Made by a program: the position numbers and the translations under genes. The notes under the pieces are model-generated. The model was not told where the DNA came from and did no database searches. It saw nothing but the letters and a program-made list of their open reading frames with translations. Of a stretch of DNA of 64,000 bases, positions 9,151 through 18,530 are shown one piece after another (position 1 is the first letter of the stretch; each line of letters starts with the position of its first letter). Origin of the DNA: Candidatus Peribacteraceae bacterium (GTDB lineage: Bacteria; Patescibacteriota; Gracilibacteria; Peribacterales; Peribacteraceae); contig JAQVMW010000002.1 of assembly GCA_028703445.1 (NCBI GenBank), forward strand, positions 83,751 to 147,750, in the 5' to 3' direction.

Positions 9151-9184
9151 CGGGGGAATTGTACCGGTATTCCTCTTCCTTCGC

Positions 9185-9212
9185 TTGCTCTCTGCAGTAC
9201 GCAGCTTACACT
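9185..9212 (+). promoter_or_regulatory. Promoter of pyrBC
   Basis: TTGCTC (9185-9190), a 16-bp spacer and TACACT (9207-9212) lie just before the pyrB ATG at 9223. The distance of 10 bases predicts a leader of 0-4 nucleotides. Confidence 0.5.
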
Positions 9213-9222
9213 GTGATCTGCC

Positions 9223-10140
9223 ATGCCGCTCCCCTTCCGTCACATCACCTCGACCAAGCAATTCACACGCGAAGATACCGATGCGGTTCTCAAGGTGGCG
9301 GAAAAGATGGAGAATGTCCTGGCGAAAGGTGGCAGCGACCTCCTGAAGAATAAGATCCTCGCCGCGCTCTTCTACGAGCCCAGCACGCGTACCCGGCTCA
9401 GTTTCGAGACCGCCATGCAACGGCTCGGTGGTCAGGTGATCACGGCCGACGGGTTACAGTTCAGCTCCATGTACAAAGGCGAGACCATCGAGGACACGAT
9501 GATGGTGGTCGGCCAGTATGCGGATATCATCGCCATGCGGCATCCCGAACAGGGCAGTGCCGATCGCGCGGCGGCGGTGTGCCCCGTCCCTTTCATCAAT
9601 GCGGGCGACGGGCCCGGGCAACATCCGACGCAGGCGCTTCTCGATCTCTATACCATTCGCAAAGAGCGAGGGTCCCTCGACGGACTCCACATCGCGATGG
9701 TGGGTGATCTCAAGTTCGGTCGCACGGTGCATTCCCTCTCCTTTCTTCTCGGGCTCTACCGCGATGTTCGTTTCACGCTGATCGCTCCGAAAGAGCTCAC
9801 GATGCCTCCCAAGGTCACCAGTTTCTTCAAAGAGAAGAACATCGTCTTTGCCGAGAGCGAAAATCTTGAGCAGGGGCTCGGCGCAGATGTCATTTATATG
9901 ACGCGGGTGCAGAAGGAACGCTTCGAAAACAAAGAGGAGTACGAACGACTCAAGTTGAAGTACGTTCTCAAAGCCGATCATCTGCGCAATCGCAAGATTA
10001 CGGTGCTCCATCCGCTCCCGCGCGTGGGCGAGATCGCAACGGATGTCGATCCCTTGCCCGGCGCCGCGTATTTCCGCCAGGTGCGCAATGGTGTCGTGAT
10101 GCGCATGGCGCTCCTTGCGATGCTCCTCGGCAAAGCATGA
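9223..10140 (+). CDS. pyrB: Aspartate carbamoyltransferase catalytic subunit
   Basis: It condenses carbamoyl phosphate with aspartate in de novo pyrimidine synthesis. The 305 residues carry the carbamoyl-phosphate motif YEPSTRTRLSFETAM (about 51-65), the active-site loop around SSMYKGET, and the HPTQALLD motif near 137. MVGDLKFGRTVHS and LHPLPRVGEI are also typical. No regulatory subunit gene (pyrI) is present. It overlaps pyrC by 4 bases (ATGA), indicating translational coupling. Confidence 0.97.
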   Translation: MPLPFRHITSTKQFTREDTDAVLKVAEKMENVLAKGGSDLLKNKILAALFYEPSTRTRLSFETAMQRLGGQVITADGLQFSSMYKGETIEDTMMVVGQYADIIAMRHPEQGSADRAAAVCPVPFINAGDGPGQHPTQALLDLYTIRKERGSLDGLHIAMVGDLKFGRTVHSLSFLLGLYRDVRFTLIAPKELTMPPKVTSFFKEKNIVFAESENLEQGLGADVIYMTRVQKERFENKEEYERLKLKYVLKADHLRNRKITVLHPLPRVGEIATDVDPLPGAAYFRQVRNGVVMRMALLAMLLGKA

Positions 10141-11465
10141 CTTCGCTTCTCATTCGTGGAGGCACCGTCGTCCGTCCGACAGGCGATGAACGTGCGGATA
10201 TTCTCATCAACGAGGGGGTCATCGATGAGATTTTCGTTCGCACGACCGGTCCGCAGAAACTGCTGGCAGCGGATCAGACTATCGAGGCGAATGGACAGTT
10301 GCTCTTCCCCGGTTTTATTGATTGCCATGTGCATTTTCGCGAACCGGGCATGGAGCAGAAGGGCACCATGGAAACCGAATCACAGAGCGCGGTTGCGGGT
10401 GGCGTCACCACGGTGTGCGATATGCCCAATACCAATCCCCCCACTGTTTCCATTGCGGCGCTCAGAGAGAAAGTGAGAATCGCGGAAAGCATGAGTGCAT
10501 GCGATATCCGTTTCTTCTTCGGCGTCACGCAGAGCGAACATATTCAGGAACTCCGGCATCTCTGGGCGGAACAGGAGTTCGTCAGCCTTCGTGATCGTTG
10601 TTGTGGCGTAAAGCTCTATCTCGATCATTCCACGGGGAACCAGAAAGCAGCGAAAGGTGTTGCCGAAGAGGCATTTCGTACCTGTGCGGAACTTAAAATT
10701 CCACTCGTTGTGCATTGCGAAGACCCCGTGCTCAATGCGCGAGCGGCGAAATTGAACACGCGTATGGACATCTCAGCACATTCCCTCATCCGGGCTCCCG
10801 AGTCGGAACAACGGGCAATCACCGTTGCCGTGGAGCTCGCGAAAGGAACAGGCGCGCATCTGCATGTTGCACATCTCTCGACGAAGCGCGGGCTTGAGTT
10901 GGTCGAGCAGGCCAAGAAGGACGGTCTTGCCGTTACCTGCGAGGTCGCGCCGCATCACCTTTTCCTTTCCACGGAGGATTACGAAACTCTGGGGACTCTG
11001 GGGAAAATGAATCCTCCGCTGCGCACGCCCGATCACGGCGAGGCGCTATGGGCGGGCATCGAGAAAGGCACCATCGATTGCGTGGCGAGTGATCATGCCC
11101 CGCACACGTTTGAAGAGAAGCAGACTGTGCCGGTTCTCACTGCTCCCAGTGGCGTTCCGGGAGTTGAAACGATGATTCCCCTGTTGCTCACCGTGGCGGC
11201 GGGCCGGTGGCCGCATCCGCGCCGCCGCTCCTTCCAGCCAAAGCTGATGTACGCCGATATCCGGCGTCTGTGCTTCGATAATCCGAACCGGATTTTCTCG
11301 CTCAGGCAGACTGCAATCGAGCAGGGATCGATGGCGAATCTGGTCCTCGTTCAACCCGAAGAAGAGTGGGAGATCCGGGGTGCGCAACTGCATAGCAAGT
11401 GCAGATGGACGCCCTATGAAGGCTGGAAGGTCGTCGGAAAGGCAACGGTTGCCGGCAGATGGTAA
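10137..11465 (+). CDS. pyrC: Dihydroorotase
   Basis: This zinc amidohydrolase cyclises carbamoyl aspartate to dihydroorotate, the step after PyrB. The 442-residue product has the metal-binding DCHVHFREPG motif (about 61-70), MPNTNPPT, the SDHAPH motif near 320, and the C-terminal amidohydrolase layout of type I (long) dihydroorotases. The start overlaps the pyrB stop, so the pair is one operon. A conserved GVKLYLDHSTGNQ stretch is present where the carbamylated lysine or its substitute would lie. Confidence 0.96.
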   Translation: MTSLLIRGGTVVRPTGDERADILINEGVIDEIFVRTTGPQKLLAADQTIEANGQLLFPGFIDCHVHFREPGMEQKGTMETESQSAVAGGVTTVCDMPNTNPPTVSIAALREKVRIAESMSACDIRFFFGVTQSEHIQELRHLWAEQEFVSLRDRCCGVKLYLDHSTGNQKAAKGVAEEAFRTCAELKIPLVVHCEDPVLNARAAKLNTRMDISAHSLIRAPESEQRAITVAVELAKGTGAHLHVAHLSTKRGLELVEQAKKDGLAVTCEVAPHHLFLSTEDYETLGTLGKMNPPLRTPDHGEALWAGIEKGTIDCVASDHAPHTFEEKQTVPVLTAPSGVPGVETMIPLLLTVAAGRWPHPRRRSFQPKLMYADIRRLCFDNPNRIFSLRQTAIEQGSMANLVLVQPEEEWEIRGAQLHSKCRWTPYEGWKVVGKATVAGRW

Positions 11466-11583
11466 AGGCGTGAGCGCTTGGAACACGCATCCTTCGGCCC
11501 GTCCGTACCGACCAACGGCCGGGCGGGCTACGCTCAGGGCGGTCTGAGCCTGTCGAGAACCGAGACCCGCGCTTCGCCGCAGT

Positions 11584-12228
11584 TCATTTCATTTGTTCCA
11601 ACAGAGCGGATAGTTCCTGTAGGGAGTGGATCACGTGCATGGCGTTTTTGTGTGCCTGGGGCGGGGTGTGTTCCCGTACGATGAGGCAATTGGCCATACC
11701 AGCGTCGATTGCCGCCTGAATATCAAAGTCCTGATCCCCGATGTATATGCAGTGCTCGGGGGGGATACCCAAACGATCGGCTGCGAGCAGCAAACTGTGC
11801 GGATGTGGTTTGTCATAGGGCTGGCAATCATCAGCCGTGACGATTTCTGAGAAGAAAGAAGAGAGACCCAACCGTCGTTCGATGGCATCGACCCAAATTT
11901 TCCACGAACCTGTGACGATGGCGCGCGGGATTTTGTTGTCGAACGAACCAGCGAGAGACTTTGCATCTTCGAACCATGTCACCCGTTCTCCCAGTGTTTT
12001 CATGTAGAGATCATTACGGTGTTTGCGGATCTCGGCATCACGATGGCTCAAATGAAAACGTGCGAGGACATCGGCGAGTTTGTGATTCTCCCAGTAAATC
12101 TTATTGAATTCCGGCTCGCTCAAAACAAGTCCGAAGTCAGAGAGTGTCTGAAAGTAAGCTTGCTTGTAGAGCGGTATGGAATTGACGAGGGTTCCATCAA
12201 GATCGAAGAGGATCGCTTCTACTTTCAT
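11584..12228 (-). CDS. HAD-superfamily hydrolase (phosphoglycolate phosphatase-like)
   Basis: The 214-residue protein begins MKVEAILFDLDGTLVNS, the HAD motif I with both catalytic aspartates. Motif II lies in IVTGSWK, and motif III/IV in KPHPHSLLLAADRLG followed by IYIGDQDFDIQAA. The helical cap inserted after motif I places it in the subfamily that includes phosphoglycolate phosphatase and beta-phosphoglucomutase; the substrate cannot be told. The start at 12228 sits directly at motif I. A longer frame to 12360 adds an implausible extension. Confidence 0.88.
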   Translation of the reverse strand: MKVEAILFDLDGTLVNSIPLYKQAYFQTLSDFGLVLSEPEFNKIYWENHKLADVLARFHLSHRDAEIRKHRNDLYMKTLGERVTWFEDAKSLAGSFDNKIPRAIVTGSWKIWVDAIERRLGLSSFFSEIVTADDCQPYDKPHPHSLLLAADRLGIPPEHCIYIGDQDFDIQAAIDAGMANCLIVREHTPPQAHKNAMHVIHSLQELSALLEQMK

Positions 12229-12414
12229 ACATGTGCAGGAATGGGTTCCGTGTGAGCGTAGCATAGTGAAGGACGAGTAAAAAAAGAGCCCCGGATGAGG
12301 AAGCCCTGTTTTTGTGTACCGATGATGTGAGCCGGGATTCTTTATCCCCTGCGTCCCCATGTGTAGGTCATTGGGTAAGTTGGAAATGAAATAAAAATCA
12401 TTGGAGTGCCGGGG

Positions 12415-14325
12415 TCAGACCTCCACAATGAGAGGAATGACCATGGGCTCGCGGTCGAGCTTGCGGTCGAAGTAGCGGTAGAGTGCGCCGCTGATGGCGC
12501 GCTTGAGCGCTTTGCGGTCGATCTCGCCGCGGGCGATGGCTTCGTCGTAGGCTTTGCGGACCACATCGGAGGCGTTTTTGGTGATCACCACCTGTTCCGA
12601 TCCATAGATGAGTCCGCGCGAGATGATGTCCGGGTCGCCGACGAGACGCTTGCTCTGGGCGTAGGCGCGGAGCATGACGATGATCACGCCAGCTGAGCTC
12701 ATCACCTTGCGGTCATTGAGCACGCGCTGGCCTTCGCCGGCGCTGCCGAGTCCGTCAATGATGACATCATGGATGAGGAATTTTTGCTTGCTCTTGCGGG
12801 CGTTGCCCTGCTGGTCGAATTCCAGGATTTCGCCGTTGACGAGTGAGTGGATGCGGTTTTCCTCGTAGCCTAGATTTCGGGCAAGGTCCACGTGCGCGGA
12901 GCGCATGTAGGGCTCTCCATGTTCGGGAATGATGTGCTTGGCGCGGACGAGCTGGTGCATCAGAAGTAGGTCCCCCTGTTGGCCGTGACCGGTCGTATGG
13001 AGCGCGAGATCCGCGTTTGTCTTTACGATGGCGCCTTTGAGGTGCAGGTTATTGATGACCTTTGAAACTGCGCGTTCATTTCCAACAATGGGGTTACTGC
13101 TCAGAATGACCGTGTCCCCGGCTTTTATGGAAATATGCCGGTGCGTGCCGAGACCAATGCGCGCAAGACCAGCCATCTCTTCACCCTGGCTGCCGGTGGT
13201 AATGATGATCGATTCGCGGTCAGGGGTTTTCTCCATGCCGGGACCCGCTTTGCGGATGAGTCCGCGTGGAGCCTTGAGGTAGCCCAAGTTCTGGGCGATC
13301 TCAAAATTCGTCTCCATGCTGCGGCCCGAGATGAAAACCTTGCGGTTATATTTGCGAGCATGATCAATAATCTGCTGCATGCGGTTTAAGAGCGAGCTGA
13401 AGGTGGAGATGATCACGCGTCCCTTCGCGTCGCGGATGAGTTGGTGGAGTGTTTCGGAAATTTCCTTTTCACTCTTGCTGTTGCCGGGTTTGGTGGCGTT
13501 CGTGGAGTCCGCGACAATGGCGAGAACACCTTTCTCTCCCAACTGTGCGAAACGCTGGAAGTCCGCCGGTGGCTCATTCTGCGGGGTTAAGTCGAACTTG
13601 AAATCTCCTGTATGGAGGATGGTGCCGTAAGGCGTGTGCACGGCGATGGCAGCGGAATCAGGGATACTGTGTGTCACGCGCAGGAATTCCACTTCGATGC
13701 GTCCCAACCGGACTTTTTGGCCGTAGCTCACGACATTCATCCTGGCTTTGCTCGTAAGGTGCATTTCATCCAGACGCTTCCGTACGAAGGCCATGGTGAG
13801 TTTGGTGCCGAACATCGGTGGAAAATGGAGCTGAGGCAGCAGATGTTGTACGGCCCCGATGTGGTCCAAGTGCCCGTGGGTGAAGAGCAGGGCTTTGATG
13901 CGGTTCTCTTTTCCTTTCAGCGAAGAAATATCTGGCACGAGATAGTCGATGCCGAGCATGTCTTCGTCGGGGAACTGAAGTCCCAAATCGATGATGTAGA
14001 GATCGCCATCCACGTCGATGACAAAACAGTTGCGGCCGACCTGCTCGAATCCGCCAAGTGGATAGAGCCTCAGTCCGCCACGCCGTTGATTTTGTAGCGG
14101 CTGTTGCTGTGGTCTCGGGTTGGCATTGCGCCTGAATCCCTCGTTTGTTTTGGCGGCGGCGGAGGCGGGGCGTTGCTGCTGTTCGAAGGAACGCGGAGGT
14201 TTCCCCTGATCGCCCATACGAGAGGGAGGGGTGGACTCCACTATGCTCTGCGAGCTTCGTGGGGTGAGAGAGGACGGTGGTTGATCCCCAATTTTCTTCT
14301 GTAACCACTCACTGATTGTTTTCAT
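12415..14325 (-). CDS. rnj: Ribonuclease J (metallo-beta-lactamase/beta-CASP)
   Basis: RNase J is an endo- and 5'-3' exoribonuclease for mRNA decay and rRNA maturation. The core shows LFTHGHLDHIGAV (HxHxDH metal site), LHTGDFKFD, VADSTNA, the beta-CASP stretch ISTFSSLLNRMQQ, TTGSQGE, and TTGHGQQGDL / IPEHGEPYM. The C-terminal domain is present. About 85 residues before the core form a Gln/Pro/Arg-rich, probably disordered extension. I chose M at 14325 (MKTISEWL); upstream ATGs reach 14388. The product is 636 residues, compared with about 555 in Bacillus. Confidence 0.93.
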   Translation of the reverse strand: MKTISEWLQKKIGDQPPSSLTPRSSQSIVESTPPSRMGDQGKPPRSFEQQQRPASAAAKTNEGFRRNANPRPQQQPLQNQRRGGLRLYPLGGFEQVGRNCFVIDVDGDLYIIDLGLQFPDEDMLGIDYLVPDISSLKGKENRIKALLFTHGHLDHIGAVQHLLPQLHFPPMFGTKLTMAFVRKRLDEMHLTSKARMNVVSYGQKVRLGRIEVEFLRVTHSIPDSAAIAVHTPYGTILHTGDFKFDLTPQNEPPADFQRFAQLGEKGVLAIVADSTNATKPGNSKSEKEISETLHQLIRDAKGRVIISTFSSLLNRMQQIIDHARKYNRKVFISGRSMETNFEIAQNLGYLKAPRGLIRKAGPGMEKTPDRESIIITTGSQGEEMAGLARIGLGTHRHISIKAGDTVILSSNPIVGNERAVSKVINNLHLKGAIVKTNADLALHTTGHGQQGDLLLMHQLVRAKHIIPEHGEPYMRSAHVDLARNLGYEENRIHSLVNGEILEFDQQGNARKSKQKFLIHDVIIDGLGSAGEGQRVLNDRKVMSSAGVIIVMLRAYAQSKRLVGDPDIISRGLIYGSEQVVITKNASDVVRKAYDEAIARGEIDRKALKRAISGALYRYFDRKLDREPMVIPLIVEV

Positions 14326-14511
14326 TAAACGGTGATTGAATAAAACGAATGATGTCATCATCGTACTCTCCGGATGCCAAAAAAGCAATCATAATCTTGT
14401 CATACATTCAAGATTTTGGCTTGTAGATAACAAATTATTAGTTAATGTATTTGTAATATATGTTCTGATGAAAGGGGGAAGCCGGAGAGCTTGATCATGG
14501 AAAATGGGCGC

Positions 14512-14541
14512 TTGCTCCCTTTGCGCAAGATAGGGTAGCCT
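14512..14541 (+). promoter_or_regulatory. Possible promoter for the 14552 gene
   Basis: TTGCTC (14512-14517), an 18-bp spacer and TAGCCT (14536-14541) precede the ATG by 10 bases. Confidence 0.35.
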
Positions 14542-14551
14542 GAACCCCTGT

Positions 14552-16498
14552 ATGGACGTGACGGTCCAGACGGGCATAACCAAATCGACGAAGGGGGTTT
14601 CCCTCGTCGCTCTTTCATTTGTTTCTTCCCAGAAGGAGCAGGTGTGTCTGCTTCTCGAAATCGAAGCGGATTCCTCCGAGGCGAAGACCACCGAAAAAGA
14701 GTGCATCACTATTGTTGAGCATGCGTTACTTGAAACAGAAGGCGGTGCCGCGGAGCGGCTGGATGGCACGCTCAAGGAGCTCAACGGGCTTCTCAAAGGG
14801 CTCATCCTCTCCAAGGCAATCGAGGGCGTTCATGCCATTGTGACGATCGTGGATCGCGATCTCCTGCTCCATGTTTCTCATGCGGGGAGCGCCGAGGCCT
14901 ATATCATCCGTGCCGGAGCAGCGAGCCAGATCACGGAATACACCCGTGGCAAGCCGGTTCCCGCCTTTGTACACATCGCCAGCGGGCGGCTGGAAGCACG
15001 CGATACGGTGGTCTTCTCGACGCAGCGACTGCTCAGGGCGGTGACGCCGGCACAACTGGCGCAGCACGCCCAGCGGGGCGACCAGCTGCTGGATGAATTG
15101 GTGAATACGCTCGAATCCGAACGGGAATATGCGGCGCTCGGTGTCCTACATGCGAGTGGTGGGCAAATGAAGATCGGCGAGGCACCCACTCGTCCTGCGG
15201 GGCGGGCACTGGCATCGCGGCACGACCGTCGTGGAAAAAACTGGGGGGGCATGGCCGTTGTCGCCAAGATCGGTGAACGGGGACGTGCGTTCCTTTCGCT
15301 CGGAATCTTCCGTCAGTTCTGGGAGAAGATGAGTGACTGGGCTGCAGGGTTCTTTGCGGATCTCAAAAATCCCAAGCGCAAACGGCGTGCTCATCTTCTC
15401 ATCGTTGCAGGGGCGCTCGCCGTTTTCATTCTGCTCTGGGTGATGGTGAATCTCTCCACATCCACGGAACGCGGCAAGACGAAAGCCGAACTGACGCAGC
15501 TCATGGAGCAGATCGATCAGGAGGTTCGTACAGCGGAGAACCGTCAGCTCAGTGGAGACATCGACGGGGCCAACCTCGTCCTGGATCGTGCGCAGGAGGA
15601 GGCGCAGCAGGTGATGAATAATGAGAGTGGTCTCTATCGCCGTGAGGCCCTAGACCTTCTCGATCGCATTCGCACGAAGAAAGAAGAAATTAATCACATC
15701 GTGCGCCTTTCACCACGGCCCGGGCCGAATATTACCTCGAAAGATTCCTCGGCGGTTCTGGAAGGCATTGTTGGGACATCATCTATCGAAGCTCTCTACG
15801 ACAAGGCGAATCTTTACCGTCTTCTCAATACTATTATCGAAGATCCTTTGCAGATCAGTAATCAAGGGATTATTACGGATGCCGTCGCATTGGAGCGGTA
15901 CCAAACGGTTGTTTTCCAGCTTGCGGATAACAGTATTGTTGAAACGATTGGCGGGCAACCAACGACAATGAAAACAGAAGATCCTGCGGGCTGGATCAGC
16001 GGCAAGGACCTGAAGACGTACCTTCGTTTCCTCTACGTCCTCTCACCCGAAAACAATCAGATTTACAAGTATGAACGTCTCAGTAACCGTTACGGCGCCC
16101 CAACGGAATATAATGTGAACGGTAAGCTGGAAGGGGCTATTGATATGACGATTGATCAGGCCATTTACGTACTCAAGCGGGGGGGAGAAATTGTGAAACT
16201 TTTCCGCGGAGAAGTGCAGCCTTTCACCATTCTGCACTCCCCGGAACAGAATATTCTTTCGACAGTAACAAAGGTTTTCAAACTCACAGGAGGTGATTTC
16301 TACTTCCTCGATCCGACGGGATCGCGCGTGATTGTGGTGGCTGATGGCGGATCCGCAGGAGAGGCTTCCTATAAAATGCAATATGTTCTGGAGGGTGACC
16401 AGGTGGGGACCCTGAAGGATTTCTTTGTGGATGCAGATGAAACGCGTCTCTATGTCATTGATGAGAAACGTCTCCATGAGGTGGATCTGGTGAAGTAG
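14552..16498 (+). CDS. PP2C-like domain protein with one membrane helix and extracytoplasmic propeller-like domain
   Basis: The 648-residue protein has three parts. Residues 1-215 resemble a PPM/PP2C phosphatase fold (LLLHVSHAGSAEAYIIRAG, RDTVVFSTQRLLRAV), but the Asp metal ligands of active PP2C enzymes are not evident. One strong transmembrane helix lies at about 284-302. After a coiled-coil-like segment (about 310-380), the C-terminal 250 residues carry repeated strand motifs (IYKYERLSNRYG, IYVLKRGGEIVKLF, DFYFLDPTGSRVIVV) suggesting a beta propeller. It may couple an external sensor to a cytoplasmic pseudo-phosphatase. The function is unknown. Confidence 0.75.
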   Translation: MDVTVQTGITKSTKGVSLVALSFVSSQKEQVCLLLEIEADSSEAKTTEKECITIVEHALLETEGGAAERLDGTLKELNGLLKGLILSKAIEGVHAIVTIVDRDLLLHVSHAGSAEAYIIRAGAASQITEYTRGKPVPAFVHIASGRLEARDTVVFSTQRLLRAVTPAQLAQHAQRGDQLLDELVNTLESEREYAALGVLHASGGQMKIGEAPTRPAGRALASRHDRRGKNWGGMAVVAKIGERGRAFLSLGIFRQFWEKMSDWAAGFFADLKNPKRKRRAHLLIVAGALAVFILLWVMVNLSTSTERGKTKAELTQLMEQIDQEVRTAENRQLSGDIDGANLVLDRAQEEAQQVMNNESGLYRREALDLLDRIRTKKEEINHIVRLSPRPGPNITSKDSSAVLEGIVGTSSIEALYDKANLYRLLNTIIEDPLQISNQGIITDAVALERYQTVVFQLADNSIVETIGGQPTTMKTEDPAGWISGKDLKTYLRFLYVLSPENNQIYKYERLSNRYGAPTEYNVNGKLEGAIDMTIDQAIYVLKRGGEIVKLFRGEVQPFTILHSPEQNILSTVTKVFKLTGGDFYFLDPTGSRVIVVADGGSAGEASYKMQYVLEGDQVGTLKDFFVDADETRLYVIDEKRLHEVDLVK

Positions 16499-16645
16499 TT
16501 TGGCGGAAGTCGAGATGGAGCCGAATAAGAAGAAGGAATGATGGATGGAGAATGAGGTGGGCAGGCTCTGGATCTCGGTCTATTTTTCATGATTCATTCT
16601 TCATTCTTCTAAAAAACGAGAGATACTTCCACTATCATTCCTGCG

Positions 16646-17029
16646 ATGAGAGTCCTCCTCTTCGGAACCTTTGATCGGTTGCATCCCGGTCACAAGTTTA
16701 TCTTCGCCGAAGCGCAGAAGCGTGGCGAGCTGACGGTCATTATTGCCCGCGATGTGACGGTCCAGCGGCACAAGGGCAAACTTCCCGTGCAGTCGGAGAA
16801 AGAACGAAGGGCGGCAGTTCATCATGCCGTGCCGTCGGCGCGGGTGTTGCTCGGCGATTATGATGACTATCTCCGCCCGGTTCGCGAGAACGCCCCTGAT
16901 CTGATTCTGCTTGGGTATGATCAGGCGCTGCCTCATGGGGTGAAGAGCGAGGATCTGCCCTGCCCTGTGGAGCGCTTGCCCGCCTTCCATCCGGAGCGCT
17001 ACAAGAGCCGCTTGCAGGGGAATGACTGA
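16646..17029 (+). CDS. Cytidylyltransferase-like nucleotidyltransferase
   Basis: This short protein (127 residues) has the cytidylyltransferase/adenylyltransferase signature: LLFGTFDRLHPGHKFIF near the N-terminus with the HxGH motif, then IIARD. ISSTSS-type motif II is not obvious, and the C-terminal half has DLILLGYDQ. Relatives include glycerol-3-phosphate cytidylyltransferase and archaeal-type FAD synthetase, both of similar size. The substrate is not determinable. TATCAT at 16633-16638 lies 7 bases before the ATG, suggesting a leaderless transcript. Confidence 0.85.
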   Translation: MRVLLFGTFDRLHPGHKFIFAEAQKRGELTVIIARDVTVQRHKGKLPVQSEKERRAAVHHAVPSARVLLGDYDDYLRPVRENAPDLILLGYDQALPHGVKSEDLPCPVERLPAFHPERYKSRLQGND

Positions 17030-17111
17030 AGATTCCCTTGGTGTTGCTGTCGAAAAGGGTGTGGAAGCCGAAGGTTATTTATGCTAGAATGAAGAGATTC
17101 CTCCGCCGATC

Positions 17112-17732
17112 ATGGAAACAAACAACCAGCCCAAACGTCCTTCTCTCCTCAAACAACTGCTCGGAGCAGCGGGTGGTGCGGCAGTCGCCCTCCTGCTGTA
17201 CCAGGGGTACGAGATCGGCGCGCCGGTGGTGACGGCATGGTTGATCGTACCGCAGTCGCAGATCGACGCAGACCACCCCGGAGCGGTGCGTGCGAACAGG
17301 GAGATCAGCGAGTACGAGTTCAATCGTCTGGCTGCCAAAGCCAAAGAGATCTACCAGCGTTTCGCCGCAGAGCCGCTGCCTCAGGCGGAGCTATCTCGTA
17401 CAGGCATTGAGGTGACGCAGCCCCTTGCCGCGCATTCCAGTTCCATTGCACGCGTGGATTTGGAGGATTTGGTTGCGCGGTCATCGGTTTCTTCCGCTTC
17501 TTCTTCTGTTTCTTCCGAGGCATCCTCTTCTTCGTCTTTGTCTGGTTCTTCCGTTCCAGCGGAGATGGTGGTTGCCGATGCCGCTTCTTCGGCACGTGCG
17601 CGCGCAGAAACTCGATTACAGGCGAAACTTGCCGACAAGAACCTTCCCAGTTCGGGAATCGGAACGTCGCTCGTGGCTGCGATTGCGTTTGGCACTGCAA
17701 CATTGCTCCGCAAAAAGCGCGGTGCGCGGTGA
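17112..17732 (+). CDS. Surface-anchored Ser-rich protein with LPXTG-like sorting signal
   Basis: The 206-residue protein has an N-terminal hydrophobic segment (about 14-45), an extracytoplasmic region, a long Ser-rich run (about 124-152), and a C-terminus of LPSSG followed by a hydrophobic helix and RKKRGAR. This is the tripartite organisation of a sortase substrate with a variant motif. An extended -10 (TGC-TAGAAT, near 17088-17096) precedes it by about 20 bases. It lies just before pilD and may be co-expressed with it. The function is unknown. Confidence 0.65.
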   Translation: METNNQPKRPSLLKQLLGAAGGAAVALLLYQGYEIGAPVVTAWLIVPQSQIDADHPGAVRANREISEYEFNRLAAKAKEIYQRFAAEPLPQAELSRTGIEVTQPLAAHSSSIARVDLEDLVARSSVSSASSSVSSEASSSSSLSGSSVPAEMVVADAASSARARAETRLQAKLADKNLPSSGIGTSLVAAIAFGTATLLRKKRGAR

Positions 17733-17771
17733 GCTACCGGAGTGGGATTCAATCCACTAGAGTAGAAGGCA

Positions 17772-18530
17772 ATGGTTGATAGCGATCAGTTTTGGTTTGT
17801 TCTCTTCGCGGTACTCGGGCTTGTGTTTGGCAGCTTCGGGACGGTACTCATCGCGCGTGTTCCCGCGGAACAGCACCTGGGTGGTCGCTCGCGCTGCCCA
17901 CGATGCAAGCACGTGCTTGGCGTCATTGAGCTCGTTCCGCTCCTAAGCTATCTGCTGCTGCGCGGCCGGTGTCGCCATTGCCATCGATCCATCAGTGTTG
18001 TGTACCCGCTTACAGAGCTCCTTTCCGCGCTCGTCTTTTTGTGTGCGCTCTTCATTGGGTCATCACCTCTTTCCTCGCTTCTCCTCGCGTTCTCACTGTG
18101 GTTGCTGCTGCTTATTGCGATCATAGATGCGCGTACGCAAACCATCCATGATGCGCTGAATTTCTCCTTCATCGTTTTTTCCGCTGCCCATGCAGTGGCC
18201 ATCGGGCAACTGCAGATTTCCGGCGCGCTCCTCCTGGCGCTCTTTTTCGGCGCACAGTGGCTCGTGAGTCGCGGGCGGTGGGTGGGGAGCGGTGACATTC
18301 TGTTAGGCGTTGGCATTGGTTTTCTCTTGGGTGGCTGGGAGCAATCATTGCTCTGTCTTGGTCTGGCGTACATCCTTGGCGCGATGGCGGCTTCGTGCCT
18401 GCTTCTCCTCAAAAGAGTCTCTCGCAAAAGTCATATTCCCTTTGGGCCGTTTCTGGCCGCGGCAGCTTTGCTCACGATCATGTTTGGAGATCGGATACTT
18501 GGTCTGATCGTTCCAGGACTATTGATGTAA
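17772..18530 (+). CDS. pilD: Prepilin peptidase / N-methyltransferase (A24 family)
   Basis: This membrane aspartyl protease cleaves the leader of type IV prepilins and methylates the new N-terminus. The 252 residues show the N-terminal methyltransferase domain with two CxxC pairs (CPRC and CRHC) around about 37-70. The catalytic aspartates lie in AIIDARTQTI and VGSGDILLGVG. About 7-8 hydrophobic helices are visible. The pilins it would process are encoded 13-19 kb downstream. Confidence 0.94.
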   Translation: MVDSDQFWFVLFAVLGLVFGSFGTVLIARVPAEQHLGGRSRCPRCKHVLGVIELVPLLSYLLLRGRCRHCHRSISVVYPLTELLSALVFLCALFIGSSPLSSLLLAFSLWLLLLIAIIDARTQTIHDALNFSFIVFSAAHAVAIGQLQISGALLLALFFGAQWLVSRGRWVGSGDILLGVGIGFLLGGWEQSLLCLGLAYILGAMAASCLLLLKRVSRKSHIPFGPFLAAAALLTIMFGDRILGLIVPGLLM

